Shown here: positions 8,775 to 18,805 of the stretch, piece after piece
Numbering within the stretch: the first letter of the stretch is position 1
Layout: each line of letters starts with the position of its first letter
From: Gammaproteobacteria bacterium
Lineage (GTDB): Bacteria > Pseudomonadota > Gammaproteobacteria > Arenicellales > Poriferihabitantaceae
Assembly: GCA_028066695.1 (NCBI GenBank)
Contig: JALCBG010000002.1
Location: 6,983 to 70,982, forward strand
Direction of reading: 5' to 3'
DNA length: 64,000 nucleotides
Notes under the pieces: generated by a model
Database searches by the model: none
What the model was told of the DNA's origin: nothing
What the model saw: only the letters and a program-made list of their open reading frames with translations
Position numbers and translations under genes: made by a program

Positions 8775-10736
8775 CTACGCTTTTTGCGCGGCGCGAATGA
8801 TGCGCGCGAAAAATTCGGTTTCGCGGCGCAGCGAATCCACGCGGCTGGAAAGCAGCCGAAACCCGTGCCCCTCGTTTTCGTATTCAATGTATTCGTGCGC
8901 GACTCCGTTGGCGGCGAGCGCGTCGGCGACTTCGCGCGAAACCGCCGGCGGCACCACTTTGTCGTCGCGCCCCTGAAACAAAATCAGCGGGCAGCGCAGT
9001 TGCGCGATTTGAAAAATCGGCGAGCGAAGCACGAACGGACTTTGCGGATCACCGGCGACTTCCGCATGGTAGCGCGCGCCTATCAGCCGGTCGGTGTAGC
9101 AGGCCTCAAAGCGGTGCGTGATTTGCGCCAGCGTAATTAAATTGCCGATGCCGTAATAGCAGGCGCCGCCGCTGAACAGTTCCGGAAACCTGGTCAGCGC
9201 GCGCAGCACCGCGTAACCGCCGGCGCTGCCGCCGCGGATGAACACCAGGCGCGGGTCGGCCCACTTTTCGCCGAGCGCGTGGGCGACGCCGTCGGCGATG
9301 TCGTCGGCGTCCAGTTCGCCCCAGTTGCCGAGCAGACGCTGGCGGTAGGCGCGGCCGTGGCCGGTGCTGCCGCGGTGGTTGACATCCAGCACCGCGTAGC
9401 CGAGCGAGGCGAAATATTGTTTGAGCGGATGCCATTCGGGCGTGGCGCGGCCGGTCGGGCCGCCGTGCACCAGCGCCAGCAGCGGCGGCAGCGCGCCGCG
9501 CGGCGCGCGGTGGCCGGAATTGCATGGCGCGTAAAAATACGCGTGCGCGCATTCGCCGTCGCGCGTCGGGAAAGTGATTGCGCGCGCGCGGCTGGCCGGC
9601 GGCGCGGACGACGACGCCGCGTATTCCAATTTTCCGTCGGTGATTGCATCGCCGCTCGTTATCGGCGCCGGCGCTGGCGTCAAACTTCTAATCTCGGCGT
9701 CGCGGTCGGCGTGGCGCGCGACGAACAGCAACTCTTTTCCGTCGCTCCACAAATGCGCGCAGGCGGCGAAGCGCCCGGTCAGCGGCGCGGCGCGTCCCGA
9801 CTCCGGGTTGACCGCGACCAGCCGGTCGCCGTCGGGCGCGCTTTCCACCGCGATGATGCGCGCGCCGACGCGCCGCCAGCGGCGCTGTCCGAACTGCCAG
9901 TGCGCCTCGCCGTATTCGGCGCGCGCGCCGGTGATGCGCCGCGCCGCGCCGCCGCGCATGCAATAAAAATTCCAGAAGTCGCCGTCCTGGTCATCGCCGC
10001 CGTCGCCGATGAAAAACAACCGTCGCTCGTCAAAGAAACCGACTTGGCAGACCGAATGTTCGGCGCGGTCAAACAGCGCGCGCCGCCGGCGCAATTGCAG
10101 CACGCCGTCGCGCGCATGCAATTCGGCCGCGGCCAGCCGGCTTTGGTCCCACGGCATGTGCGGGTCGTCCCATTCCATCCAGGCGATTTCGCGCTGCTGC
10201 GGCGAGGCCGCCGGGCACGCGTAAAAACCGGCGCCTTCGGCCAGGATTTGCGGCTGCGCATCGCCGCGCGCGTTTGCATGCAGCGCGACCAGCGCGTCGC
10301 GCCCGCCGCGTTCCATCACCGCGACCACCGCGTCAAATTTTTCCAGCGCGATTAAATCCGCGAAGGCCGCGCCGTCAAGCGGCGCGCTGAGCGCGGCCGG
10401 CGCGCCGCCGGCGAGCGGCTGGCGGTAAATGCGCCCGTCATTAAGGTTGTTAAAGATGATGTCATCGCCGAACCGGCAAAAACATTTGCCGCCGTATTCG
10501 TGCGCGCCGCTGCGCAGGTTGAAGCCGGGCGGCGTTACGCATTCGGGCGCGCCGCCTTGCGCGGGCGCGCGCATCAGCGCAACGCGCCCGCCCTCTTTGG
10601 CGCGCGCCTCCAGCCAGTGAAGGCGGCCGCGGTGGCGAAACGGATAGGACGGCGCCGACGGCCGCGCCAGCAATTCCTCCGGCCGCATCGGGCTGCGCCA
10701 CAGGCCGCCGGGCGTTTCAACGGGTTGCGGCGTCAC
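8775..10736 (-). CDS. S9-family prolyl oligopeptidase / acylaminoacyl peptidase
   Basis: Cytoplasmic serine peptidase cleaving short peptides, 653 residues; no signal peptide is visible. The N-terminal part is a beta-propeller-like region (to about 390). The C-terminal alpha/beta hydrolase domain has Ser504 in GGSAGGYA, Asp592 in GRDDKVVPP and His624 in NEGHGF as the likely triad, plus the typical HGGPTG loop and DVNHRGSTGHGR. It starts with GTG in a 4-base overlap with the end of the DUF192 gene and is the last gene of the fis-purH-purD run. An internal Met at residue 17 is an alternative start. Confidence 0.88.
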   Translation of the reverse strand: MTPQPVETPGGLWRSPMRPEELLARPSAPSYPFRHRGRLHWLEARAKEGGRVALMRAPAQGGAPECVTPPGFNLRSGAHEYGGKCFCRFGDDIIFNNLNDGRIYRQPLAGGAPAALSAPLDGAAFADLIALEKFDAVVAVMERGGRDALVALHANARGDAQPQILAEGAGFYACPAASPQQREIAWMEWDDPHMPWDQSRLAAAELHARDGVLQLRRRRALFDRAEHSVCQVGFFDERRLFFIGDGGDDQDGDFWNFYCMRGGAARRITGARAEYGEAHWQFGQRRWRRVGARIIAVESAPDGDRLVAVNPESGRAAPLTGRFAACAHLWSDGKELLFVARHADRDAEIRSLTPAPAPITSGDAITDGKLEYAASSSAPPASRARAITFPTRDGECAHAYFYAPCNSGHRAPRGALPPLLALVHGGPTGRATPEWHPLKQYFASLGYAVLDVNHRGSTGHGRAYRQRLLGNWGELDADDIADGVAHALGEKWADPRLVFIRGGSAGGYAVLRALTRFPELFSGGACYYGIGNLITLAQITHRFEACYTDRLIGARYHAEVAGDPQSPFVLRSPIFQIAQLRCPLILFQGRDDKVVPPAVSREVADALAANGVAHEYIEYENEGHGFRLLSSRVDSLRRETEFFARIIRAAQKA

Positions 10737-11251
10737 TGCAGCGAATTGAGAAGCAGGCGCGTGATTCCGGCGGACAAGTTTTTTTCGGCGAAAAACCCTT
10801 CGCGCGCCTCCAGCGCGTATTGAAACGGGCGCATCGGCGCATACAGCACTTCCTCCCCGTCCGCATACGGATGCATCACCATGGACTGCAGCAGCACGCC
10901 GCGCTCGTCAAAGAAACCGATGTCCAGCGGCGCGTGCACATTGTTCATGTGAAATTGCGCGGGCACCGGCGCGTCAAAGCGAAACAAAATCGCGCTGCGC
11001 TGAATGACCCGCGGGCAGATGTGCTGGTAGCCGTCGGCGCGCTCATACGGGTCGTCGGCGATGTGCGCGGCGATTTCCACGCGCTGCCCGTCGGCGTCCA
11101 GCAGCGCGATGCGCGCGATGTGCATGCGCTCCATGCCGGGGTTGGTCGCGCGGCATTCGCTCTGCGCGGCGAGCGGCGCGTGCGCGAGCGCGAATGCGGC
11201 GCACACGATGATGCGCGCCGCGCGCGCGAAACTTCGCAGGGCCGCGTTCAT
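10733..11251 (-). CDS. DUF192 family exported protein
   Basis: 172-residue DUF192 protein; the family's role is not settled. A signal peptide is evident (ARIIVCAAFALAHAPLAAQS). The family core follows: a stretch ending in MLFxF-like AILFRFD, then PVPAQFHMNNVHAPLDIGFFDERG and the C-terminal YALEAREGFF region. Its ATG overlaps the purD stop by four bases (ATGA), and its own stop overlaps the peptidase start, so all three are translationally coupled. No metabolic link to purD is evident; I read the linkage as operon packing. Confidence 0.82.
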   Translation of the reverse strand: MNAALRSFARAARIIVCAAFALAHAPLAAQSECRATNPGMERMHIARIALLDADGQRVEIAAHIADDPYERADGYQHICPRVIQRSAILFRFDAPVPAQFHMNNVHAPLDIGFFDERGVLLQSMVMHPYADGEEVLYAPMRPFQYALEAREGFFAEKNLSAGITRLLLNSLQ

Positions 11252-12597
11252 GCCGGTTGCGCCGCCGTCACCGCCGCCTCCTCGCGCGCAATCGCGCGGT
11301 GGCCGATGTCGCCGCGGTACCAGCGGCCGCGCCAGTCAATCTGCGCGGCGAGTTGATAGGCGCCGCGCGCCGCGGCGCGCACATCGTCGCCGCAGGCGGT
11401 CGCGCACAGCACCCGTCCGCCGGCGACCAGCGCGCCGCCGTTTTCGCCCGCGGCGGTGGCGGCGTGAAACACCTTGCGCGGCGGCTCCGCTTCGCTCGCA
11501 TGCAGCGGCCCGTCTATCGGCATTCCGGTGCGCGCCTCGCCCGGATAACCGTCCGCGGCGAGCACCACGCCGAGCGCGGCGCGCGCGTCCCATTGCGCGC
11601 GCTCGGCGCCGAGTTCGCCGCGCAGCGCGGCCTGGCAATGCGCGACCAAGTCGGAGCGCATGCGCAGCAAAAGCGGCTGCGCTTCCGGGTCGCCGAGGCG
11701 GCAATTAAATTCCAGCACGCGCGGCACGCGGTCTTCGCCGATCATCAGGCCCGCGTATAAAAACCCGGTGTACTGCATGCCGTCGCGCTCCATGCCGCGC
11801 AACGCCGGGCGAATCACCGCGTCCATGATGCGCGCATGCACCGCCGCATCCACCAGCGGCGCCGGCGAATACGCGCCCATGCCGCCGGTGTTGGGTCCGG
11901 TGTCGCCGTCATGCGCGGCTTTGTGGTCCTGGCTGCTGGCGAGCGGCAAAACTTCGCCGCCGCCGGCGATGCAGATAAAACTCGCCTCCTCGCCCTCCAG
12001 AAAATCCTCAATGACGACGCGGCGGCCGGCTTCGCCGAAGCGTTTTTCGCCGAGCATTGCATCCAGCGCGTCTTCGGCGTCGCGGCGGCGCGCGGCGACC
12101 ACCACGCCTTTGCCGCCGGCCAGGCCGTCGGCTTTGACCACGGCCGGATAGGCGCGCTCGGCGAGATGCGCGCGCGCGGCCGCGGCCTCGGTGAAACTTC
12201 GGTGCGCGGCGGTCGGAATTCCATGGCGGCGCAAAAATTCCTTGGCGAAACTCTTGGAGCCTTCCAAGCGCGCCGCGTCGCGGCCGGGCCCGAAGCAGGC
12301 GAGTTTGCGCGCGGCGAACGCGTCGGCGATGCCGGCGACCAGCGGCGCCTCGGGGCCGACGATGGTCAGGCCGATTTCGCGCCGCTCGGCGAAATCGGCG
12401 AGCGAATCAATGTCGCCGGCGTCAATCGCGATGTTCTCAACGCGCTCTTCGGCCGCGCTGCCGGCGTTGCCCGGCGCGACGTAAACGCGCGCGACCCGCG
12501 GCGACTGCGCGGCCTTCCAGGCGAGCGCGTGCTCGCGCCCGCCGCCGCCGACCACCAGCACTTTTATTTTCGCCGGCCCGCGCATTTCATTTGCCAT
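11248..12597 (-). CDS. purD: Phosphoribosylamine-glycine ligase (GAR synthetase)
   Basis: Second step of de novo purine synthesis: joins glycine to 5-phosphoribosylamine using ATP. Visible signatures are the N-terminal GGGGREHALAWKAAQSP, the GNAGS loop, the ATP-grasp region with VVKADGLAGGKGVVVA, VIEDFLEGEEASF and SSQDHKAAHDGDTGPNTGGM, and the acid pair region EFNCRLGDPEAQ. Length (449 residues from the ATG at 12597) is slightly above the usual 420-430. An ATG at 12585 gives MRGPAKIKVLVV and is equally plausible. The start lies one base after the stop of the DUF2628 gene, in the same run as purH. Confidence 0.96.
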   Translation of the reverse strand: MANEMRGPAKIKVLVVGGGGREHALAWKAAQSPRVARVYVAPGNAGSAAEERVENIAIDAGDIDSLADFAERREIGLTIVGPEAPLVAGIADAFAARKLACFGPGRDAARLEGSKSFAKEFLRRHGIPTAAHRSFTEAAAARAHLAERAYPAVVKADGLAGGKGVVVAARRRDAEDALDAMLGEKRFGEAGRRVVIEDFLEGEEASFICIAGGGEVLPLASSQDHKAAHDGDTGPNTGGMGAYSPAPLVDAAVHARIMDAVIRPALRGMERDGMQYTGFLYAGLMIGEDRVPRVLEFNCRLGDPEAQPLLLRMRSDLVAHCQAALRGELGAERAQWDARAALGVVLAADGYPGEARTGMPIDGPLHASEAEPPRKVFHAATAAGENGGALVAGGRVLCATACGDDVRAAARGAYQLAAQIDWRGRWYRGDIGHRAIAREEAAVTAAQPA

Positions 12598-12598
12598 T

Positions 12599-13675
12599 TC
12601 ATTTGCCGAAAAAATCCGCCGAATGCGTGATGTCGTCTTCGGTGTCAAAGTAGCCGTCGGCTCCGGCCGAGACCAGCGCGATGCGGCCGTCGGCGTCCAT
12701 GCGCGCTTCAATTTCGTTGTCCCAGCCGTCGCGCACATTGCGCTCTTCAATGACGCGGCGCGCGGCGCCGAGCAGCGCGGCGCTGTCCAGGGCTTCGCCG
12801 CGCGGCGTCTTGGTCAGCACCATGAACAAAGTGCCGCGCAGAACCAGCGCGGTCCTCGCCTGCGGATCCAGCGCTTCGTATTTGTGCAGCGCGCTTTGCA
12901 GGCCGATGCGCTCGCCGAGCGTAAACGACAAAAAGAACAGAAACAGCACGCCGCCGAGCAGCCCGAGGCGGCTGACGCCGAAGCGGTGTTCGCCGCCGCT
13001 TTTTTCTCCGGTTGCATTCGGCGCGAGCGCGCAGGCGTGGCGGAAATACAGATAGTTCGCGCACAGCGGCCAGACAAACGCCCAGGCCAGCGACATCCAC
13101 AGCGGATGCGCCCAGCCGGCGAAATGCAAAAGCGCGAGGCCGCCGGCGAGATTGACCGCGGCCGGCAGCCACATCCTGCGGTAGACCGCCCAGAAGAAAA
13201 AGGCGAAGAACGCCGGCCAGTGCCAGGTCAGCGCGAACTTCGCGCGCATGCGGTCGGCGGCGACAAACTTGGCAAATTGTTTGCGGTAGTAGTCGGTGTT
13301 GACCGCCACCACGCGCATCAGCGCGACTTCGTCGGGAATGCCGCCGCGCGCGCCGCCGGGTTTTTGCTTCGGTGCGGATTCCCGCGCATGTTCATCATGT
13401 ATATGTTCATGCGCATCCGCTTCCGGCGCGACTTCTTCCGCGACTTCCTCAATCTCGCATTGCGCGCCGGCTTCGCGAATCGCGTCGCGCACTTCCTCGG
13501 CGCGCGCGCGGTCGTATTGCTTGGCGAGCGGCGCGCGCCGCCCGCGCAGCAGCGGTTCCACCTTCTCGCGCGGCACATGAAACAACTCGGCCAGATTGTC
13601 CAGCACTTCCTCGCGCGCGCGCTCCGGCAGCACGCGGCCGCTCAGCACCACCAGATATTTTTCTTCGCCCGGCAT
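12599..13675 (-). CDS. DUF2628 membrane protein with GspG-like C-terminal tail
   Basis: 358-residue membrane protein of unknown function, inserted between purH and purD. An N-terminal cytoplasmic part has acidic and His-rich stretches (EVAPEADAHEHIHDEHAR). The DUF2628 core follows (FVAADRMRAKFALTWHWPAFF...AVYRRMW) with about four membrane helices around residues 155-265. The last 40 residues (RDGWDNEIEARMDADGR, VSAGADGYFDTEDDI) match the calcium-binding tail seen in type II pseudopilins such as GspG, an unusual attachment for this family. The ATG is two bases after the purH stop. Function cannot be assigned; the tail presumably sits outside the membrane. Confidence 0.78.
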   Translation of the reverse strand: MPGEEKYLVVLSGRVLPERAREEVLDNLAELFHVPREKVEPLLRGRRAPLAKQYDRARAEEVRDAIREAGAQCEIEEVAEEVAPEADAHEHIHDEHARESAPKQKPGGARGGIPDEVALMRVVAVNTDYYRKQFAKFVAADRMRAKFALTWHWPAFFAFFFWAVYRRMWLPAAVNLAGGLALLHFAGWAHPLWMSLAWAFVWPLCANYLYFRHACALAPNATGEKSGGEHRFGVSRLGLLGGVLFLFFLSFTLGERIGLQSALHKYEALDPQARTALVLRGTLFMVLTKTPRGEALDSAALLGAARRVIEERNVRDGWDNEIEARMDADGRIALVSAGADGYFDTEDDITHSADFFGK

Positions 13676-13677
13676 GG

Positions 13678-15246
13678 TCAGTGCCGAAAATGCCGCATGC
13701 CGGTGAACACCATCGCCATGCCGTGGCGGTCGGCGGCTTCTATCACCTCGTGGTCGCGGCGCGAGCCGCCGGGCTGAATGACCGCGGCGATGCCGACTTC
13801 GGCGGCCGCGTCCAGCCCGTCGCGAAACGGCAGGAACGCGTCCGAGGCCATCACCGCGCCGCGCAATTCCAGGCCGGCGCGGCGCGCGTTGTCGGCCGCA
13901 AGGCGCGCCGAATTGACGCGGCTCATCTGCCCGGCGCCGACGCCGACGGTGGCGCCCCCGGCCGCGTAGACAATCGCGTTGGACTTGACATATTTGGCGA
14001 TGCGCCAGGCGAAATGCATGTCGGCCATCTGCGCCTCGCCGGGCGCGCGCGCGCTGACCACCTTAATGTCGCCGCACAGCGCGGCGTCGGCGTGCTGCAT
14101 TAATAGACCGCCGCCGGCGCTGCGGTATTCCCAGTCCGCGTCGGCCGGCCCGCCGGGGGTTTCGCATTCCAGCACGCGAATGTCGGCTTTCGCCGCCAAC
14201 TCGCGGCGCGCCTCGGCCGACACCGACGGCGCGATGATCACTTCGGCGAATTGCTGCGCGACCACCGCGCGCGCGGCCGCGGCGCCGAGCGGACGGTTGA
14301 AGGCGATGATGCCGCCGAACGCGGATTCGGGGTCGGTGGCAAACGCGCGCTCGTAGGCGCTTTCCTGGCGCGCCGCCAGCGCCGCGCCGCACGGATTGGC
14401 GTGCTTGACGATGACGCAGGCATGCGCGCCGGCGTCATCGGTTGCCTGCGCCGCGCAGGCGAAGGCCGCGTCGGCGTCGGCGATGTTGTTGAACGACAAT
14501 TCCTTGCCCTGCAATTGCGCGGCGTTGGCCGCGCCGGCCGCGTCGTCGGCCGCATACAGCGCCGCGGCTTGGTGCGGGTTTTCGCCGTAGCGCAGATTGC
14601 GCACTTTGCGAAACTGCAGATGCAAATTGCGCGGAAAGTCGCCGTCGTCATTTTCACTGCCGGGGGCGAACGCGCCGAGGCGGTTGGCGATGGCGCCGTC
14701 GTAGCCGGCCGTGTGGGCGAACGCTTTCAGCGCGAGTTCAAAGCGCATCGGCGCCGGGATTTCGCGCGCGCGCCGCAGTTGCGCCAGCACCGGCTCGTAG
14801 TCGGCGGCGTCCACCAGCACCGCGACATCGCGGTGGTTTTTTGCGGCGGCGCGCAGCAACGCGGGCCCGCCGATGTCAATGTGCTCCAGCGCGCGCTGCA
14901 AATCGCAGCCGGGCTCGGCCGCGGCGCGCGCAAACGGGTAGAGATTGACCGCGACCAAATCTATCGGCGTGATGCCGTGCTCGGCCAGCAGCGCGTCGTC
15001 GCGCCCGCGCCGCGCGAGAATGCCGGCGTGAATTTTCGGGTGCAGCGTCTTGACGCGCCCGTCCATGATTTCGGGGAAGTTGGTGTGCGCCGAAACTTCG
15101 GTCACCGCGACGCCGCCGTCGCGCAATGCGCGCGCGCTGCCGCCGGTGGAAAGAATGTTGACGCCGAGCGCGGCCAGACCCCGGCAAAACTCAACCATGC
15201 CGCGTTTGTCCGAGACGCTGACCAGGGCGGTGGCGACCGTTGTCAT
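13678..15246 (-). CDS. purH: Bifunctional AICAR transformylase / IMP cyclohydrolase
   Basis: Last two steps of IMP synthesis: formylates AICAR with 10-formyl-THF, then closes the ring. The 522-residue protein has the N-terminal MGS-like IMP cyclohydrolase domain ([46 protein letters not shown]) and the transformylase domain with [14 protein letters not shown], the catalytic KHANPCG and the C-terminal [12 protein letters not shown]...QPGGSRRD. Length matches the family. It lies 35 bases after fis, with a hairpin between them, and leads the DUF2628-purD-DUF192-S9 run. Confidence 0.98.
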   Translation of the reverse strand: MTTVATALVSVSDKRGMVEFCRGLAALGVNILSTGGSARALRDGGVAVTEVSAHTNFPEIMDGRVKTLHPKIHAGILARRGRDDALLAEHGITPIDLVAVNLYPFARAAAEPGCDLQRALEHIDIGGPALLRAAAKNHRDVAVLVDAADYEPVLAQLRRAREIPAPMRFELALKAFAHTAGYDGAIANRLGAFAPGSENDDGDFPRNLHLQFRKVRNLRYGENPHQAAALYAADDAAGAANAAQLQGKELSFNNIADADAAFACAAQATDDAGAHACVIVKHANPCGAALAARQESAYERAFATDPESAFGGIIAFNRPLGAAAARAVVAQQFAEVIIAPSVSAEARRELAAKADIRVLECETPGGPADADWEYRSAGGGLLMQHADAALCGDIKVVSARAPGEAQMADMHFAWRIAKYVKSNAIVYAAGGATVGVGAGQMSRVNSARLAADNARRAGLELRGAVMASDAFLPFRDGLDAAAEVGIAAVIQPGGSRRDHEVIEAADRHGMAMVFTGMRHFRH

Positions 15247-15260
15247 GCCAATGCTCGGGG

Positions 15261-15297
15261 AATTAAAACTGCGCGAACGGCTCAGGCCGAGCCGTTC
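15261..15297 (-). terminator. Inverted repeat over the fis stop codon, possible terminator or attenuator
   Basis: Perfect 9-bp arms (GAACGGCTC / GAGCCGTTC, 15275-15297) with a 5-base loop, then AGTTTTAATT on the minus strand. It overlaps the end of fis and precedes purH, so it may partly terminate fis mRNA or attenuate readthrough into the purine genes. Confidence 0.5.
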
Positions 15298-15536
15298 AAC
15301 CCATACTGCTCGAGTTTTTTCCGCAGCGTGTTGCGGTTGATGCCGAGCATGCGCGAGGCCTTGCTCTGGTTTTCGCCGGCGCGCTTCATCACCACTTCAA
15401 GCAGCGGTTTCTCAATTTCGCCGAGCACCATCTGGTAGACGCCGCTCGCTTCCTCGCCGTTCAAATCCGTGAAGTAGCGGTCGACGGTTTTTTCCACGCA
15501 GTCGCAGAGGCTGATGGTTCGCGTTTTTTTCGTCAT
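15282..15536 (-). CDS. fis: Fis-family nucleoid/DNA-binding protein
   Basis: Small DNA-bending regulator of 84 residues. The C-terminal helix-turn-helix is clear: [30 protein letters not shown]. The preceding dimerisation helices read [19 protein letters not shown]. It is shorter than the E. coli protein, with the loss at the N-terminal arm. In many gammaproteobacteria fis follows dusB in one operon; here no dusB is present and the upstream neighbour, 98 bases away, is the DUF3426 gene. purH follows downstream as in pseudomonads. Confidence 0.93.
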   Translation of the reverse strand: MTKKTRTISLCDCVEKTVDRYFTDLNGEEASGVYQMVLGEIEKPLLEVVMKRAGENQSKASRMLGINRNTLRKKLEQYGLNGSA

Positions 15537-15634
15537 GTCGGGTCGGCGGTCATTAAAGAAAGGCGGGCGCGGCGGCGGACGGACCGGCGATTGTAAAACT
15601 TTTTCGCGCGCGGCGTCGCGCGGCGCGGCGATTT

Positions 15635-16468
15635 TTACGAGCGCGACACCACTTCCACCACGAAGCCGACCGCCTTGCCGTGCGGCCGCGCCAGGTCAAA
15701 ATGCACCACGCCCAGTTCGCCCGACTGCAGCACATCGCCGCGCCCCTGCAGATAGGTTTCCGGCGCGAAAGCGCGCCGCCCGACCACACGGCCGTTGCGG
15801 TCGGTCAGCGTCAACTGCAAATCCGGATACGGCTGCGCGAAGCGCGCTTCGTTGACCAGTTTGACGATGATGCGCATCGCGTTCGGCTCGCGCGGATGCA
15901 GTTGGATGTCGGTGTGCATCATCGTGATGCGCGCCGAGGCGCGGCGCGGCGGCAACTTGCAGCCGGCGAATTTGCAAAAAGCCGCGAGGTGGCGGCGGTA
16001 TTGCTCGTGCTGCGCGTATTCGTCTATGAAAAATCCCTTGACCTGCCAGACCAGCGCGACCACCAGCGCCAGCCCGGCCGCGGCGCCGAGCAACACCTGT
16101 GCCAATCCGGCGCGCGGCGCGATGTAATGCGCGGCATCGTGCGGCGGCGCATTATCGTGCGGTGGCGGCGCGCCGCGCGCGGGCGCGCCGGCCGTGCGCG
16201 AATACTCCGGCCGCGCGGCCGGCGATTCGTTCCCTTCCTCGTGCCCGTGCTCGTGTTCGCTCTCTCCTTCGTCATGCGGCGCGCCCTCATAGTTGCCCGG
16301 CGGCGCGTCCTGCGGACGCTCGGCGAGATGCCAGGTCGCGTCAAAAACCTCGCCGCAGTCGTCGCAGCGAATCAACCCGCCGCGCGCGTTGAATTGCGCC
16401 TGCGACACCGTGAACACCGCGCGGCAGTGCGGGCATGCCGCACGCACCCCCGGCTCGCGCAAAATCAC
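15635..16468 (-). CDS. MJ0042 zinc-ribbon / DUF3426 membrane protein
   Basis: 277-residue membrane protein of unknown function, commonly found between the acc genes and fis. Residues 9-40 hold the zinc ribbon (CPHC ... CDDC) typical of the MJ0042/DUF3426 family. Next come a His/Glu-rich linker ([14 protein letters not shown]), one membrane helix ([19 protein letters not shown]) and a C-terminal DUF3426 beta domain ([20 protein letters not shown] ... [11 protein letters not shown]). The chosen GTG overlaps the accC stop (GTGA) and places the zinc ribbon at the N-terminus, as in relatives; longer readings only add accC antiparallel-frame sequence. Confidence 0.85.
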   Translation of the reverse strand: MILREPGVRAACPHCRAVFTVSQAQFNARGGLIRCDDCGEVFDATWHLAERPQDAPPGNYEGAPHDEGESEHEHGHEEGNESPAARPEYSRTAGAPARGAPPPHDNAPPHDAAHYIAPRAGLAQVLLGAAAGLALVVALVWQVKGFFIDEYAQHEQYRRHLAAFCKFAGCKLPPRRASARITMMHTDIQLHPREPNAMRIIVKLVNEARFAQPYPDLQLTLTDRNGRVVGRRAFAPETYLQGRGDVLQSGELGVVHFDLARPHGKAVGFVVEVVSRS

Positions 16469-17826
16469 GCGCGCTCCCGCAGTTTGTTTTCCAGATAGTG
16501 AATGTCCTGCCCGCCGCGCACGAACACCTCGTCCGCGGTCAGTTCGCGCTGCAGCGGCAGGTTGGTCTTGATGCCGTCCACCACCATTTCCCACAGCGCG
16601 CCGTTCATGCGCGCCAGCGCCTCGTCGCGGTGCTCGCCGTGGGTGATCACCTTCGCCACCATGGAATCGTAATAGGGCGGCACTACGTAATTGGCGTAGA
16701 CATGCGAATCAATGCGCACGCCGGGCCCGCCGGCCATGTGGTATTGCGTGATGCGCCCCGGCGACGGCATGAAAGTCTCCGGGTCCTCGGCGTTGATGCG
16801 GCATTCAAAGGCGTGGCCGCGCATGCGAATGTCCTCCTGCGCGAACGGCAGCGGCTGCCCGTCGGCGATGCGAATTTGCTGCTGCAGCAAATCAATGCCG
16901 GTGACCATCTCGGTGACCGGGTGCTCCACTTGAATGCGCGTGTTCATCTCGATGAAAAAAAACTCGCCGTTCTCGTATAGAAATTCAAAAGTGCCGGCGC
17001 CGCGGTAGTTAATTTTTCGGCAGGCTTCGGCGCACTTCGCGCCGACTTCGCGCCGCTGCTCCTCACTGATGCCGGGCGCCGGCGCCTCTTCAATGAGTTT
17101 TTGGTGGCGGCGCTGCATGGAACAGTCGCGCTCGCCGAGGTGAATGGCGCCGCCATGCGCGTCGGCGAGCACCTGAAATTCCACATGCCGCGGCGCGGCG
17201 AGAAAACTCTCCAGATAAATTTCGTCGTTGCCGAACGCGGCCGCGGCCTCCTGGCGCGTCAGCGCGCAGGCATCCTGCAGTTGCGCGCGCGCATGCACCA
17301 CGCGCATGCCCTTGCCGCCGCCGCCGCCGGAGGATTTGACCAGCAGCGGAAAACCGATTTTGTCGGCGATGCGCGCGGCCTCTTCCGGCGATTCCGGCAG
17401 CGCGCCGTCGGAGCCGGGCACGCAGGGGACGCCGGCCTCGCGCATGGCGCGAATCGCCGAGACTTTGTCGCCCATCACGCGAATGGTTTCGGGGCGCGGC
17501 CCGACAAAAATAAAACCGCTGCGCTCAACCTGCTCGGCGAAAGCCGCGTTCTCCGCGAGAAATCCGTAACCCGGGTGAATCGCCTGCGCCGAAGTCACCT
17601 CGGCCGCGGCGATCACCGCGGCGCCGTCCAAATAACTCCGCGCGGCCGGCGCCGGCCCGATGCACACCGATTCGTCGGCGAGGCGCACATATTTCGCGTC
17701 GCCGTCGGCTTCGGAATGCAGCGCCACGGTGCGAATGCCGAGGCGGCGGCAGGCGCGCAAAATGCGCAGCGCGATTTCGCCGCGGTTGGCGATGACCATC
17801 TTTTTGATGGATTTGGTCTCAGCCAT
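16465..17826 (-). CDS. accC: Acetyl-CoA carboxylase biotin carboxylase subunit
   Basis: Carboxylates biotin on AccB using ATP and bicarbonate, the first step of fatty-acid synthesis. The 453-residue protein shows [20 protein letters not shown] at the start, the glycine-rich [17 protein letters not shown]-grasp loop, EKYL-equivalent [33 protein letters not shown] and the [16 protein letters not shown] active-site region. The ATG at 17826 overlaps the accB end by 8 bases. The prmA gene that often follows accC in gammaproteobacteria is absent; the DUF3426 gene overlaps its stop instead. Confidence 0.98.
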   Translation of the reverse strand: MAETKSIKKMVIANRGEIALRILRACRRLGIRTVALHSEADGDAKYVRLADESVCIGPAPAARSYLDGAAVIAAAEVTSAQAIHPGYGFLAENAAFAEQVERSGFIFVGPRPETIRVMGDKVSAIRAMREAGVPCVPGSDGALPESPEEAARIADKIGFPLLVKSSGGGGGKGMRVVHARAQLQDACALTRQEAAAAFGNDEIYLESFLAAPRHVEFQVLADAHGGAIHLGERDCSMQRRHQKLIEEAPAPGISEEQRREVGAKCAEACRKINYRGAGTFEFLYENGEFFFIEMNTRIQVEHPVTEMVTGIDLLQQQIRIADGQPLPFAQEDIRMRGHAFECRINAEDPETFMPSPGRITQYHMAGGPGVRIDSHVYANYVVPPYYDSMVAKVITHGEHRDEALARMNGALWEMVVDGIKTNLPLQRELTADEVFVRGGQDIHYLENKLRERA

Positions 17827-18271
17827 CGCGGCGTTCAATCACGAACAGCGGCTCGCCGTATTCCACCGGGTCTCCGCTGTTTTTGTGGATGGCGCGCACC
17901 GTGCCGGCGAACTCGGCTTCCAGTTGGTTGTAGGTTTTCATCGCCTCTATCAGGCACAGCGTGTCGCCCTTGCGGACCTCGGCGCCGATGCGCACATAGG
18001 GAGAATCCTGCGGCGACGGCGCGTCGTAGAAAGTGCCGACCAGCGGCGAGACCACGGTGTCGCCCGGCGCATCGGATGCGGACGCGGGCGCCGGGGCGGC
18101 CGCCGCGGGAACAACCGGCGCGGCGGGCGCCACGGGCGGCGGCGCGGACGACGCCGGGCGCGCGCGGTTCAGGCGGATGGTGTTGTCGCCTTCGGTGATT
18201 TCGATTTCGTTGAGCGCCGATTCCTCGAGCAACTCGATCAGTTTTTTAATCTTGCGCAGGTCCATGTTCAT
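17819..18271 (-). CDS. accB: Acetyl-CoA carboxylase biotin carboxyl carrier protein
   Basis: Carries biotin between the carboxylase and transferase subunits. N-terminal [22 protein letters not shown] is typical of AccB, followed by an Ala/Pro-rich flexible linker and the biotinyl domain. The biotinylated lysine is in [14 protein letters not shown], where the residues after the lysine are TYNQ rather than the common LMNE, though EAMK is intact. Length is 150 residues from the ATG at 18271; the ATG at 18265 is a near-equal alternative. It overlaps the aroQ end by 26 bases and accC by 8, indicating coupled translation. Confidence 0.95.
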   Translation of the reverse strand: MNMDLRKIKKLIELLEESALNEIEITEGDNTIRLNRARPASSAPPPVAPAAPVVPAAAAPAPASASDAPGDTVVSPLVGTFYDAPSPQDSPYVRIGAEVRKGDTLCLIEAMKTYNQLEAEFAGTVRAIHKNSGDPVEYGEPLFVIERRDG

Positions 18272-18770
18272 GGGTCTCGGAGTGTGAAGATTGCGTCGGG
18301 CGCATGCGTTTTTTCGCGCCGGAATTGTTGGCTTCGTCCAGATAGGCGGCCGCGGCGCGGTAGGCGAATTCATACCCGCGCGCGCCGAGCCCGGTGATCA
18401 CACCGACCGCGAGGTCGGAAAAATACGAGCGCCGCCGAAATTCCTCGCGCGCATGCACATTGGAAAGGTGAATTTCAATGAACGGAATTCCGGCCGCGGC
18501 GAGCGCGTCGCGAATCGCGACGCTGGTGTGGGTGAACGCGGCCGGGTTGATGAGAATGAAGTCCACGCCGTCGTCGCCGGCCTGCTGCACCCAGTCCACC
18601 ATTTCGCCCTCGGCGTTGCTCTGGCGGCAGGCCAGGTCGTGCCGCGCGTCGGCGGCGAGCGCGCGCAGGCGGCCGTCAATGTCGGCCAGGCTGGCGCCGC
18701 CGTAAATGTGCGGTTCGCGCGCGCCCAGCAAGTTTAAGTTCGGGCCGTGCAGGACGAGAATTTTTGGCAT
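18246..18770 (-). CDS. aroQ: Type II 3-dehydroquinate dehydratase
   Basis: Third step of the shikimate pathway, dehydrating 3-dehydroquinate. Signatures: [54 protein letters not shown] and [22 protein letters not shown] with the catalytic Tyr, Arg and His positions of the type II family. 174 residues, some 25 longer than usual because of a polar tail ([20 protein letters not shown]) that runs over the accB start. The tail may be a by-product of stop-codon loss rather than functional. First gene of aroQ-accB-accC-DUF3426. Confidence 0.96.
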   Translation of the reverse strand: MPKILVLHGPNLNLLGAREPHIYGGASLADIDGRLRALAADARHDLACRQSNAEGEMVDWVQQAGDDGVDFILINPAAFTHTSVAIRDALAAAGIPFIEIHLSNVHAREEFRRRSYFSDLAVGVITGLGARGYEFAYRAAAAYLDEANNSGAKKRMRPTQSSHSETHEHGPAQD

Positions 18771-18805
18771 GGTTTCATTTGGCGCGGCGTGCGCGCCGCG
18801 GCATT

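Noticed and set aside
18246-18309. Separate small gene in the 3' part of aroQ overlapping accB
   Set aside because: The reading frame is the polar C-terminal extension of AroQ itself; no independent start or ribosome site is visible.
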